A stretch of DNA of 5,714 bases from Armatimonadota bacterium (GTDB lineage: Bacteria > Armatimonadota > Hebobacteria > Hebobacterales > WVXJ01). The notes beneath the pieces are model-generated. The model was not told where the DNA came from. It searched no databases and saw only the letters and a list, made by a program, of their open reading frames with translations. The stretch's first letter is position 1. Every line of letters starts with the position of its first letter. Below, piece by piece: positions 1-5,555 of the stretch. Location: positions 1 through 5,714 of the forward strand of contig WVXJ01000196.1 in the NCBI GenBank assembly GCA_011773575.1, in the 5' to 3' direction. The position numbers and the translations under genes were made by a program.

Positions 1-717
1 CATCTTTCCGCCTGTGCCGGCTGCCGACAATCGGTCGCTCAACTTCAGGCGGAAGCCGATGCGGCGAATCTGATTGAGATTGTTTCGCCTCCGGAAGATT
101 TCACTGTACAAGTTATGAGGCGAGTGGAAACAGCAGAGGCCCGCCGTCCGGCCTACCGTGTCCAGAGGTCGCTCTCGCTCAATCGGGCGGGTTGGACGGC
201 GGCCGCTTTTGCCGCACTGGCGCTTGCTCTGGGCTATTTCGTGAGCCTTCCCCCGACAGGGGTCAGGGAGGCGTCCGTAACTGAAGAGGTTCAGGTTGTC
301 GAGGAGAAACCGGAGACTCCGGCCTCTGAGATGCCGGTGAACGGGGGGCAGCAAGAAGTTGCCGAACTTCCGCCCGCGGTTACTCCAAAAACGACTCCCC
401 CGGCGACAGCGCCGTCGACAGTGATTGCAAAGGCGCCGGAACCCGCGTTCCCCTCGTCTGAGACGCTGGAGCCCGAACTCACGGCCGACGAATGGCTGGA
501 GCTGGCCGCTTACGAAGAAGACGAGGGCAGCCTGGAAGAGGCGCTGGCGGCGTATGAAGCGGCCGCGGAGGAGCCGGAGGCACGTGAGGTGGCATTATTG
601 GGAGTTGGAAGAGTTTATGAAAAGATGGGCTTCATGATCGCCGCCCTTGAGGCCTATGATGAGGCTTTGGCGGTCTCCGCCAGCGATCCTTTGTCAAATG
701 GGAGGAATGAAGGATGA
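1..717 (+). CDS. Zinc-finger anti-sigma factor with TPR-like C-terminus (5' end missing)
   Basis: The open frame runs from the first base, so the gene is cut on the left; the ATG at 115 is internal. 238 residues are visible. Seen: the first eight read HLSACAGC, the H-x3-C-x2-C half of the zinc motif of zf-HC2 (ZAS) anti-sigma factors. PPEDFTVQVMRRV at about 31-43 is typical of the linker after that domain. One transmembrane helix follows at about 64-84, then a Pro/Glu/Thr-rich stretch (about 85-160) and two TPR-like helical pairs (about 165-194 and 198-228) rich in Ala and Glu. Known of the family: the cytoplasmic zinc domain holds an ECF sigma factor inactive and the outside part senses envelope state. 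Inferred: the cognate sigma gene lies just upstream of the window. The TPR-like outer part suggests protein-protein sensing. The stop overlaps the next start (ATGA), so the two genes are probably translationally coupled. Family call fairly sure; ligand unknown. Confidence 0.82.
   Translation, partial: HLSACAGCRQSVAQLQAEADAANLIEIVSPPEDFTVQVMRRVETAEARRPAYRVQRSLSLNRAGWTAAAFAALALALGYFVSLPPTGVREASVTEEVQVVEEKPETPASEMPVNGGQQEVAELPPAVTPKTTPPATAPSTVIAKAPEPAFPSSETLEPELTADEWLELAAYEEDEGSLEEALAAYEAAAEEPEAREVALLGVGRVYEKMGFMIAALEAYDEALAVSASDPLSNGRNEG
701..705 (+). promoter_or_regulatory. Shine-Dalgarno site for the Spy-like gene
   Basis: GGAGG lies 8 bases before the ATG at 714, inside the last codons of the anti-sigma gene. 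With the 4-base ATGA overlap it fixes the start at 714 and supports coupled translation of the pair. Confidence 0.8.
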
Positions 718-1526
718 AGACAAAAAAATGGTTGCTAATAGGGCTGCTGTTGGTATTTGCCACAGGAGCCTGCTGGCAGGTTTTCGCAGAAGAGCTGTCG
801 GCACCTGAGAAGCCCTGGGGCAGAGAGTACGCCGGCGGCGGACGCGCGATGGGATTCAGTGATACACCTCCGATGTTCGGACTGGCGGCAAGAGACCCCG
901 AATTGGCCGGGCTCGTTAGAGACATCTTTGCTCTGCGCCAGATCAATCGCGCCGACCTCAACGTAAAGCAGATTGAAGGTGTGCTGCCAATATTGCGAAA
1001 CCTGGCGAGAGACAAAGAGAGTCTCATCAGCGAGACGAAAGAAGCGCTGCTCAAAGAGCGCGCAAGACTGCTCAGACAACAGGGACCTGACGAAGACAAG
1101 ACCGCCAGGCCTGCTTTGATGCGGGATCGGTTGGATAGCCACCGCGAGAAGGCAGAGCGCGCGAAGGCGCAACTCAGACAAGTGCTCAGCGCGCCCCAGG
1201 CGGAAATCCTGGCGGAGATGCTGGGCCCTCCGGAAGGTTTTCGCCACCGGCATAGGTGGGGCGACGGAGAGCCTGGACGCGGTGGTGGAGGCGGTGGCGG
1301 CGGCGGCCGACACATGGAGCGCGGCGGCCCCGGGCCAGGCCCCGGTGATGGGATGGGCCCCGGCCGGGAGATGCGCCGCGACCGCGATGGAAAAGGCCGT
1401 GACCGCATGGGAGGCCGCGGCGGTGGAGGCGGGCGAGGCATGGGAATGGGCCGAGCCCACCCCGCGGTTGACATTGACCGGCTGATTAGTCTGCTGGAGG
1501 AGAAACACGCCGCCATGCGCAAGTGA
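714..1526 (+). CDS. Secreted Spy/CpxP-like (LTxxQ) protein with Gly-rich insert
   Basis: 270 residues. Residues 1-25 form a Sec signal peptide (KTKK, hydrophobic core, VFA before EE). The Cys at 20 lacks a proper lipobox, so a lipoprotein is unlikely. The mature part is helical and charged from about 62 to 170. It holds two motifs like the paired LTxxQ signatures of the Spy/CpxP/ZraP group: LNVKQ at 82-86 and LSAPQ at 158-162. Residues 186-247 are low-complexity Gly/Arg/Met/Asp, preceded by HRHRW, and a short helix (about 251-270) ends the protein. Known of the group: periplasmic chaperones or feedback sensors of envelope or metal stress. Inferred: this protein acts outside the membrane with the co-translated anti-sigma factor, as a sensor or an effector of that regulon. 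The His/Asp/Met-rich tail could bind metal but has no recognised site. Similarity to Spy rests on motifs and layout only, so the exact role is open. Confidence 0.66.
   Translation: MKTKKWLLIGLLLVFATGACWQVFAEELSAPEKPWGREYAGGGRAMGFSDTPPMFGLAARDPELAGLVRDIFALRQINRADLNVKQIEGVLPILRNLARDKESLISETKEALLKERARLLRQQGPDEDKTARPALMRDRLDSHREKAERAKAQLRQVLSAPQAEILAEMLGPPEGFRHRHRWGDGEPGRGGGGGGGGGRHMERGGPGPGPGDGMGPGREMRRDRDGKGRDRMGGRGGGGGRGMGMGRAHPAVDIDRLISLLEEKHAAMRK
1269..1454 (+). repeat. Low-complexity GC-rich GGN-codon tract
   Basis: This stretch encodes residues 186-247 of the Spy-like protein and consists mostly of GGN (Gly) codons with Arg, Met, Asp and Pro. A perfect 11-base direct repeat, GGTGGAGGCGG, occurs at 1284-1294 and 1422-1432. 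A run of nine Gly codons lies near 1281-1307. Such tracts change length easily by slippage, and this one also creates long spurious open frames on the opposite strand. Confidence 0.75.
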
Positions 1527-1533
1527 TGATGAA

Positions 1534-3615
1534 TCACGGGGCGCTTGAGGTTTTCAAGTCGCCTTGCCATGGAGGAAGTGATACTGCGCGGCTAATAGAG
1601 AGAGTCAACCTGGCTTGTCCCACCCGAAACACAAGGTGATCAGGACTGATGGAATCCAGGGAGGCTCTCTCTAGGCTTTCGCCCTCTTGCAGGATGCGCG
1701 ATCTGACCGCTCCACCGCTGCGGGTTTCCAGGATAGCTAGTTGCTCTTTATCATGGGTGGCGCATCCGACGAAACTCCAGCCTGCAAGCGCAACCGCCGC
1801 AATCTGCTCCGGTGACTTGCTTTTCTCTGCCTCCACTTCACTTTGATCAGCGGGCGAGCCGTCAGATATTATCCTTGTATTCTGAGATTCAGCCAGATGT
1901 GCCGCGCGAACAGGCAAAGTGAAAGTCCGTGGGGGTGCGTTTTGAAATCCATAAACGAAATCAATCCAGGGGTCGTGAGGACTTATCTGGAAGTATGCGG
2001 CGCTTGTGCCTCTCAGACGCGTTTGTCCTCTTCCCATATTTGCCGCCCTCTCGAAAAGGCGCCTTTGCAAAGAGGTAAGACTTTCGAATGAGATCTTGAG
2101 TCCTTTCAGTGCCTGCGCTCGCTGCTCTTCGTCCAGTGAACCGTAGAATAACAGGTGCAACCTGTAGACTATAACCAGACCGGCGCCCCCGCTTCGCAGG
2201 GCCCTGGAAATCCCGGCCAAATGGCTGCGGCTGAGTTCGTTTGCCATTTCCGCCAAATCGTCAAGGGTCAACTTCCCTTCCCGCAACTCTATTCGCTCGC
2301 GCCACTTTACCAGGACCGGCTCAGGGATCTCTTGTTCGAGGTCCTTTGCCAACTCGCGGCTGGTCAATATTACCGCACCATCTGCAAAGGCCCAAACGGA
2401 TTGCATCTCGTCAGCAATCCGGTCAATCGCCGAGGCGAGCGGTGTCCCCTTTTCGAAGCGCAACTTCCCATAGAGGGAATGATCACGTTTGTCAAAGTAA
2501 TGACATATACGGGGGAGATTCGCGCTTTCGCAAAGGTCGTGCAATGTACTGTAAGTGCGCTCACCCTCCAGATCACGGCCAAGAGAAACGCTGGGTATAT
2601 CTCGACCGCCAAAACGGGGCGGCAAAGCACTGAGTCTTTCCCGGCGCGCCCTCGCCAACTCATCCCAGAACTCGCTGTTCTCCTTATCCATTAGTTTGTC
2701 AGCCTGTTCGCGCGGCATGCCCCGTTGCATGCGGAGGTACCTGCGGCCATCCACAACATACAGGCCCCGCGGCCTGACCAGAGTCTCCCCGACCCCGCCA
2801 ACCCCCTCCCGATTTTGCGGCAGGCCTGGGAAGGATAGCCCGAATTCAATCCCTTCAGGAGTGTAACCCAAGGATATTTCCCCGGCGGATAGCAGTGTGC
2901 TCTCTACTTCCTCAGGTTCGCAGGGAGGCGTCCAATAGCCGAAAGATGCCTGGTAGTGTGTCCACGCGACCATTTCAACTTGCACCTCGAAGGGAAGCTC
3001 CGCGAATGGAATCGCCAGCCCGCCTTTGAAGATTCTTTCAACCTTCTCTCCCGGAAGTTGCGCCAGATAGCCGATTATCGCGCGGGTGCTATCATTAGAG
3101 AGTGCCCATACCAGCCATGGATCTTCATACTCCAAGGCCTGAAGCTCCTCTTCGCTGAAGGCAAGGGCGCGCATGTACTCCTCCAACCGCAGTCTGGAGG
3201 CCATGATCCTTGCCTTCCCTCTCTTCATTCTGTGAGCAAACTCGATGTGCTCCCAAAGGGCTCGCTCACCCCAATCCGGACCCAGCACATGGAATCTGCT
3301 GCCATCATCTGATATTCCCTCCACCCATTCATAGCCTGGCAAAAGGTCGAGCATCCGCATGAGCAAGCCTTGGTCTGCCAGGTCGACTGCGATGGACACT
3401 TTCTCATCGGATATGACAGGACTTGCCAGGAGTGGCTCGCTGTGGACGGAGGAGGCCTTTGATAATAGGGCCTTGATCGTGACACAGTTCTCTTCCAGCG
3501 CGGTGGGCTGTTCTTGCCCGAGGCAAGGCTTCCCCATGAGGGGAGCGGCAATAAGAAACGCGGTTACGAGAATTGCCGTTCTGCTGTGAGATAGTCTCAG
3601 AGGAGTACCAGCCAT
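1534..3615 (-). CDS. Large secreted protein with duplicated module and GspC/PilP-like C-terminus, unrecognised family
   Basis: 693 residues from the ATG at 3615. An in-frame GTG at 3708 would overlap the upstream gene by 91 bases and place 31 polar residues before the signal peptide, so I rejected it. Residues 1-33 are a Sec-type signal (RLSHSR, hydrophobic core, cut near CLG). Seen: residues 45-113 and 355-422 share a strand-helix-strand-strand layout like secretin/TonB N-terminal (STN) domains. Each is followed by a helical stretch ending in a similar phrase (FKGGLAIPFAEL at about 197-208; ALKGLKISFESL at about 502-513). This suggests one module present twice, split by an unrelated spacer (about 221-354). 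Residues 605-679 read like the beta-rich C-terminal domain of GspC/PilP: a Gly, an AILE strand, a gap, then EGESLE, ISPDHLVF and a final LTLSI strand. Inferred: an envelope scaffold protein. No catalytic motif seen. It follows the Tat-exported gene by 2 bases, so the two are probably one operon. Function unknown. Confidence 0.8.
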   Translation of the reverse strand: MAGTPLRLSHSRTAILVTAFLIAAPLMGKPCLGQEQPTALEENCVTIKALLSKASSVHSEPLLASPVISDEKVSIAVDLADQGLLMRMLDLLPGYEWVEGISDDGSRFHVLGPDWGERALWEHIEFAHRMKRGKARIMASRLRLEEYMRALAFSEEELQALEYEDPWLVWALSNDSTRAIIGYLAQLPGEKVERIFKGGLAIPFAELPFEVQVEMVAWTHYQASFGYWTPPCEPEEVESTLLSAGEISLGYTPEGIEFGLSFPGLPQNREGVGGVGETLVRPRGLYVVDGRRYLRMQRGMPREQADKLMDKENSEFWDELARARRERLSALPPRFGGRDIPSVSLGRDLEGERTYSTLHDLCESANLPRICHYFDKRDHSLYGKLRFEKGTPLASAIDRIADEMQSVWAFADGAVILTSRELAKDLEQEIPEPVLVKWRERIELREGKLTLDDLAEMANELSRSHLAGISRALRSGGAGLVIVYRLHLLFYGSLDEEQRAQALKGLKISFESLTSLQRRLFERAANMGRGQTRLRGTSAAYFQISPHDPWIDFVYGFQNAPPRTFTLPVRAAHLAESQNTRIISDGSPADQSEVEAEKSKSPEQIAAVALAGWSFVGCATHDKEQLAILETRSGGAVRSRILQEGESLERASLDSISPDHLVFRVGQARLTLSISRAVSLPPWQGDLKTSSAP
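1540..1563. terminator. Hairpin between convergent genes, possible weak terminator
   Basis: GGCGCTTGA (1540-1548) pairs with TCAAG and CGCC (1554-1558, 1560-1563) with a single bulged T at 1559 and a 5-base loop. It starts 14 bases after the plus-strand stop at 1526 and lies in the last codons of the minus-strand gene. Neither side has a clear T-run, so intrinsic termination is doubtful. It is the only stem I see at this junction. Confidence 0.3.
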
Positions 3616-3617
3616 GA

Positions 3618-4115
3618 TCACTTGCGATTCTTCATATATTCGTCGCTTTGAGCAAGAATATTCTTGGCCTGTCGCGCTCCGCGAGTGCTCGGGAAACGGC
3701 GAATACACTCCTGCCAGGCCGCTCGTTTCCCCTCGATTGTCGGGTAAAAATTGGCCCTTTGATAGAAGTGTGAGGAACTGACCTCTGCAAGGGCATCGAG
3801 AACCTTCTCCAAGAATTCGGCCTGCAAGTCAGCCAGTTTCCGATAACTCTCATGGGTCTCAGGCAAAGAAGACTCCAACTCCTTGCACTTCTCTGTAAAC
3901 TCTTTGAACTCCCGGGATTCGTGAATCGCTTTCCTGATGGCTGTCTCCACAGGAAGGGCATCAGCCGGAGCGCTCTTTTCGGCAATTGCCTGCTTTTCCG
4001 GATCACCTGCAAATGCCGGCATGCTCGCGCCCAACAATCCAGAGAAAGCAGCCACCCCGAAAGCCATGGTCCCACTCTTCTTGAGAAAATCTCTCCGATT
4101 TATCTCGCCAGTCAT
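3618..4115 (-). CDS. Tat-exported helical protein, function unknown
   Basis: 165 residues from the ATG at 4115. An in-frame TTG at 4208 adds 31 residues, but AGGAGG sits 9 bases before 4115 and the Tat signal begins there. Seen: NRRDFLKK at residues 6-13 is a twin-arginine motif, followed by a hydrophobic segment (about 16-34) and an AFA cleavage site at 34-36. The mature part is about 129 residues, helical and charged, with likely coiled-coil at about 68-110. A TPR-like end (YPTIEGKRAAWQECIRRFPS at 124-143) resembles the 'x-A-x-x-x-Y/C-x-x-x-x-P' repeats of tol-pal-type TPR proteins. Two Cys (77, 137) might form a disulfide outside the cytoplasm. Tat use implies export in a folded state, perhaps with a cofactor or partner, but no cofactor motif is visible. 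It ends 2 bases before the 693-residue gene, so the two proteins probably act together in the envelope. I do not recognise the family. Confidence 0.82.
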   Translation of the reverse strand: MTGEINRRDFLKKSGTMAFGVAAFSGLLGASMPAFAGDPEKQAIAEKSAPADALPVETAIRKAIHESREFKEFTEKCKELESSLPETHESYRKLADLQAEFLEKVLDALAEVSSSHFYQRANFYPTIEGKRAAWQECIRRFPSTRGARQAKNILAQSDEYMKNRK

Positions 4116-4124
4116 CGCCCCTGC

Positions 4125-4130
4125 CCTCCT
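4125..4130 (-). promoter_or_regulatory. Shine-Dalgarno site that fixes the Tat-protein start
   Basis: On the minus strand this reads AGGAGG, 9 bases before the ATG at 4115. No comparable site precedes the in-frame TTG at 4208, which supports the shorter, Tat-signal-first protein. Confidence 0.8.
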
Positions 4131-4170
4131 CTCAGGAGTTGTTTGACCACCGGTTATTGGCTGGTGATAA

Positions 4171-4227
4171 AGTATACTCTTCAAATTCAATCGTATGATT
4201 TTTGACAAGCTCCATCAAGAACATTTC
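4171..4227 (-). promoter_or_regulatory. Weak candidate promoter(s) for the Tat-protein operon
   Basis: The 116-base gap between the prenyltransferase stop and the Tat-protein ATG is A/T-rich on the far side. Minus-strand candidates are TTGATG, 17 bases, TACGAT, and a TATACT at 4171-4176 without a good -35. Neither is strong, and read-through from the prenyltransferase gene is also possible because I see no terminator in the gap. Confidence 0.25.
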
Positions 4228-4231
4228 CCCT

Positions 4232-5158
4232 TCAGATGAGCCTGTCCACGGCCATTCCCGCGGTCAACAGTATGCCGGTGAGGAGATGGAGCGGGATGGT
4301 GGTTGTATTGGCGGGGAGGAGCCGCGGCAGGTCATCATAGAATCGCAAGGCTGTCCGGGCGGCCAGAACAGTGAGCGGCAGAGTGAGCAGAACCGCGGCG
4401 GCCAGGGGCGGCAGCGCACCGGAGACTACTCCCAGAATCAGGCTGAGATTGGCCGCCGCCAACATTCCCACATAAACATAACTCGCCCGCCGCCGGCCCA
4501 GGCGCACTACCCAGTGGAGTTTGTTGACGGCCTTGTCGGCATTGTAGTCCTGGAACTGATTTATCCAGAGGACCGCCATAATCAGGAAAGTCACCGGCAA
4601 AGATGCGATGGCCGCGGCGGCGGAGAATTGCTGTGTCTGCACATAATAAGTCCCCAAAACGGGCAGCACACCGAAATCGAGGCCGATGAATATTTCGCCC
4701 AGGCCGCGATAGCCGAGTTGCAGCGGCTTGGCGGTATAGAAGAATCCGGACAGCCCGCCGATCACGCCGAGGATGAGGATGGGCCAGCCACGCATCCAGA
4801 CCAGGTAGGCGCCGATGAGCGCGCCGGTGAAGAGACAGATGAGTGAGGCAAGGAGAATATGCTTTGCTTCCGCCAGGCCCTGTTGGATGAGCCGGCTGCC
4901 CCCGCTGAAGGGGCGGACGAATTCCTTGTTTACCCAATCATTGCCGCTGACGTGATCATAATAATCATTCGCCAAGTTTGCCGCCGAGTGCAGCAGCATC
5001 AGGGCGACCAAAGTCAACAGGAAATAACCCCACAGCAGATGGCCGGTCGCATTATAGGCGAGCGCGCCGCCCACCAAGACCGGCATCACCGAGCCGGTGA
5101 GAAACTCCGGCCGCGTGGCTTTGAACCAGAAGAGTATGCTTTGCAGAAACTTTGGCAT
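4232..5158 (-). CDS. menA: MenA-like UbiA-family prenyltransferase
   Basis: 308 residues from the ATG at 5158, close to the usual MenA length. An in-frame TTG at 5191 adds 11 polar residues and has no ribosome site, so I preferred the ATG. Known reaction of MenA: transfer of a polyprenyl chain from its diphosphate to 1,4-dihydroxy-2-naphthoate, giving demethylmenaquinone, in the cytoplasmic membrane. Seen: about nine hydrophobic helices. The first Asp-rich motif, NLANDYYD, is at 61-68; YTAKPLQLGYRGLGE, at 141-155, is the Y-x-x-P...G-Y-x-G-L-G-E signature of MenA-type enzymes; the second Asp motif, DYNAD, is at 204-208. These Asp residues bind Mg-diphosphate. After the second motif the sequence is NKLHW rather than the GKRTL-like form usual in MenA, so a related UbiA enzyme with another aromatic or lipid acceptor is possible. 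No other menaquinone gene is in view. UbiA family near certain; MenA itself likely. Confidence 0.85.
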   Translation of the reverse strand: MPKFLQSILFWFKATRPEFLTGSVMPVLVGGALAYNATGHLLWGYFLLTLVALMLLHSAANLANDYYDHVSGNDWVNKEFVRPFSGGSRLIQQGLAEAKHILLASLICLFTGALIGAYLVWMRGWPILILGVIGGLSGFFYTAKPLQLGYRGLGEIFIGLDFGVLPVLGTYYVQTQQFSAAAAIASLPVTFLIMAVLWINQFQDYNADKAVNKLHWVVRLGRRRASYVYVGMLAAANLSLILGVVSGALPPLAAAVLLTLPLTVLAARTALRFYDDLPRLLPANTTTIPLHLLTGILLTAGMAVDRLI

Positions 5159-5280
5159 GGTCTTTGTCGCGCGTCCCCTGAGTTCCCCCAAAAGGGATGG
5201 CTGCTCTGCTTCGGTTAATCCTTGTTCTCCTTTCGATTCGGGTCTCCTGCCGATCTTCGCAGGTATTTCTTAATGATCTT
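5159..5280 (-). other. Leader region of the prenyltransferase gene
   Basis: There is no convincing gene here. On the minus strand it holds AAAGGAG (plus-strand 5227-5233), a good Shine-Dalgarno sequence, but no ATG, GTG or TTG follows at a usable distance; the nearest candidates are ATT (out of frame with the prenyltransferase) and TTA. A CATAAT (5286-5291) could be a -10 box but has no matching -35. Only an AGGGGA stretch about 15 bases away precedes the ATG at 5158. Confidence 0.4.
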
Positions 5281-5410
5281 CTTACATTATGGTTACAGAA
5301 GGTGGCATGGGCATCCTTCGGCGGGCTCAGGACAAGTCTTGCCCATGAAACAGCATATCACGGACTGGAAGCCCGTGCTACGCTGTTGAGAGTGGCTAAC
5401 CTAATGTAAG
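5281..5410. repeat. Nested inverted-repeat element with two internal hairpins
   Basis: The ends are inverted repeats: CTTACATTA-T-GGTTA (5281-5295) against TAACCTAATGTAAG (5397-5410), 14 pairs with one bulged T. Inside are two side-by-side hairpins. CATGGGCA (5306-5313) pairs with TGCCCATG (5340-5347), enclosing TCCT/AGGA (5314-5317, 5329-5332). AACAGC (5349-5354) pairs with GCTGTT (5382-5387), enclosing CACGG/CCGTG (5359-5363, 5373-5377). Folded, this gives a three-way junction. The loop texts CTTCGGCGGGCTCAGGACAAG-like and CTGGAAGCCCGTGCTAC resemble short interspersed repeats I know from many environmental bacterial genomes, so this is probably a non-coding repeat unit or a composite of two. 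It encodes no transposase and I see no clear target-site duplication. Confidence 0.7.
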
Positions 5411-5491
5411 AGAGTCCGTGGTTCCTTCTGCAGGCTCCCGGAGGGCACAATTCTTCCTACCAGAAACAAGGCATTTTAGTCTATCGCATGC
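5411..5491. other. Spacer between repeat element and promoter
   Basis: No gene seen. AGTCCGTG (5413-5420) is the exact complement of CACGGACT inside the element (5359-5366), and CCTTCTG (5424-5430) of CAGAAGG (5296-5302). The element can therefore form alternative pairings that reach into this spacer. Confidence 0.45.
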
Positions 5492-5520
5492 TTGACAAGA
5501 GAGACGATGCACAATATAGT
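5492..5520 (+). promoter_or_regulatory. Near-consensus sigma-70 promoter
   Basis: TTGACA (5492-5497) and TATAGT (5515-5520) are separated by exactly 17 bases. Transcription would start near 5527, leaving a leader of about 30-35 bases before the gene at 5556/5562. The -35 box sits in CTTGACAAG, a 9-base near-palindrome next to GCATGC, which could serve as an operator; that part is inference. Confidence 0.75.
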
Positions 5521-5546
5521 GATTTTCGTCACACAGTATTCCTGGG

Positions 5547-5553
5547 AAAGGAG
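5547..5553 (+). promoter_or_regulatory. Shine-Dalgarno site that bears on the start of the last gene
   Basis: AAAGGAG ends only 2 bases before the ATG at 5556, too close for normal initiation, but 8 bases before an in-frame GTG at 5562. The GTG may therefore be the true start, giving a protein two residues shorter. Confidence 0.6.
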
Positions 5554-5555
5554 CA

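Noticed and set aside
735..1508. Second minus-strand open frame of 257 residues opposite the Spy-like gene
   Set aside because: Composition of a GC-rich shadow frame (Ala/His/Ser runs) with no recognisable domain.
632..1570. Long minus-strand open frame of 312 residues opposite the Spy-like gene
   Set aside because: It is Pro/Arg/Ser-rich because it reads the GGN-rich tract backwards, has no plausible ribosome site, and the plus-strand frame has a signal peptide and motifs.
2155..2694. Plus-strand open frame of 179 residues inside the 693-residue gene
   Set aside because: The opposite strand encodes a continuous protein with duplicated modules; this frame has no domain or ribosome site.
3616..3708. 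GTG-initiated N-terminal extension of the 693-residue protein
   Set aside because: It would overlap the upstream gene and put a polar stretch before an evident signal peptide.
4116..4208. TTG-initiated N-terminal extension of the Tat protein
   Set aside because: The Tat motif should be close to the N-terminus, and AGGAGG is correctly spaced for the ATG at 4115.
4202..4846. Plus-strand open frame of 214 residues opposite the prenyltransferase
   Set aside because: Very rich in Gln, Glu, Gly and Arg, as expected from reading membrane-helix codons in reverse; the minus strand has clear UbiA motifs.
5197..5409. Plus-strand open frame of 70 residues with a hydrophobic start
   Set aside because: Most of it translates the palindromic repeat element and its stop lies in the terminal inverted repeat; such frames are typical artefacts of interspersed repeats.
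5281..5410. Insertion sequence or tRNA-like gene suggested by the three-way fold
   Set aside because: No transposase frame, no target-site duplication seen, and no T-loop or acceptor features of a tRNA.
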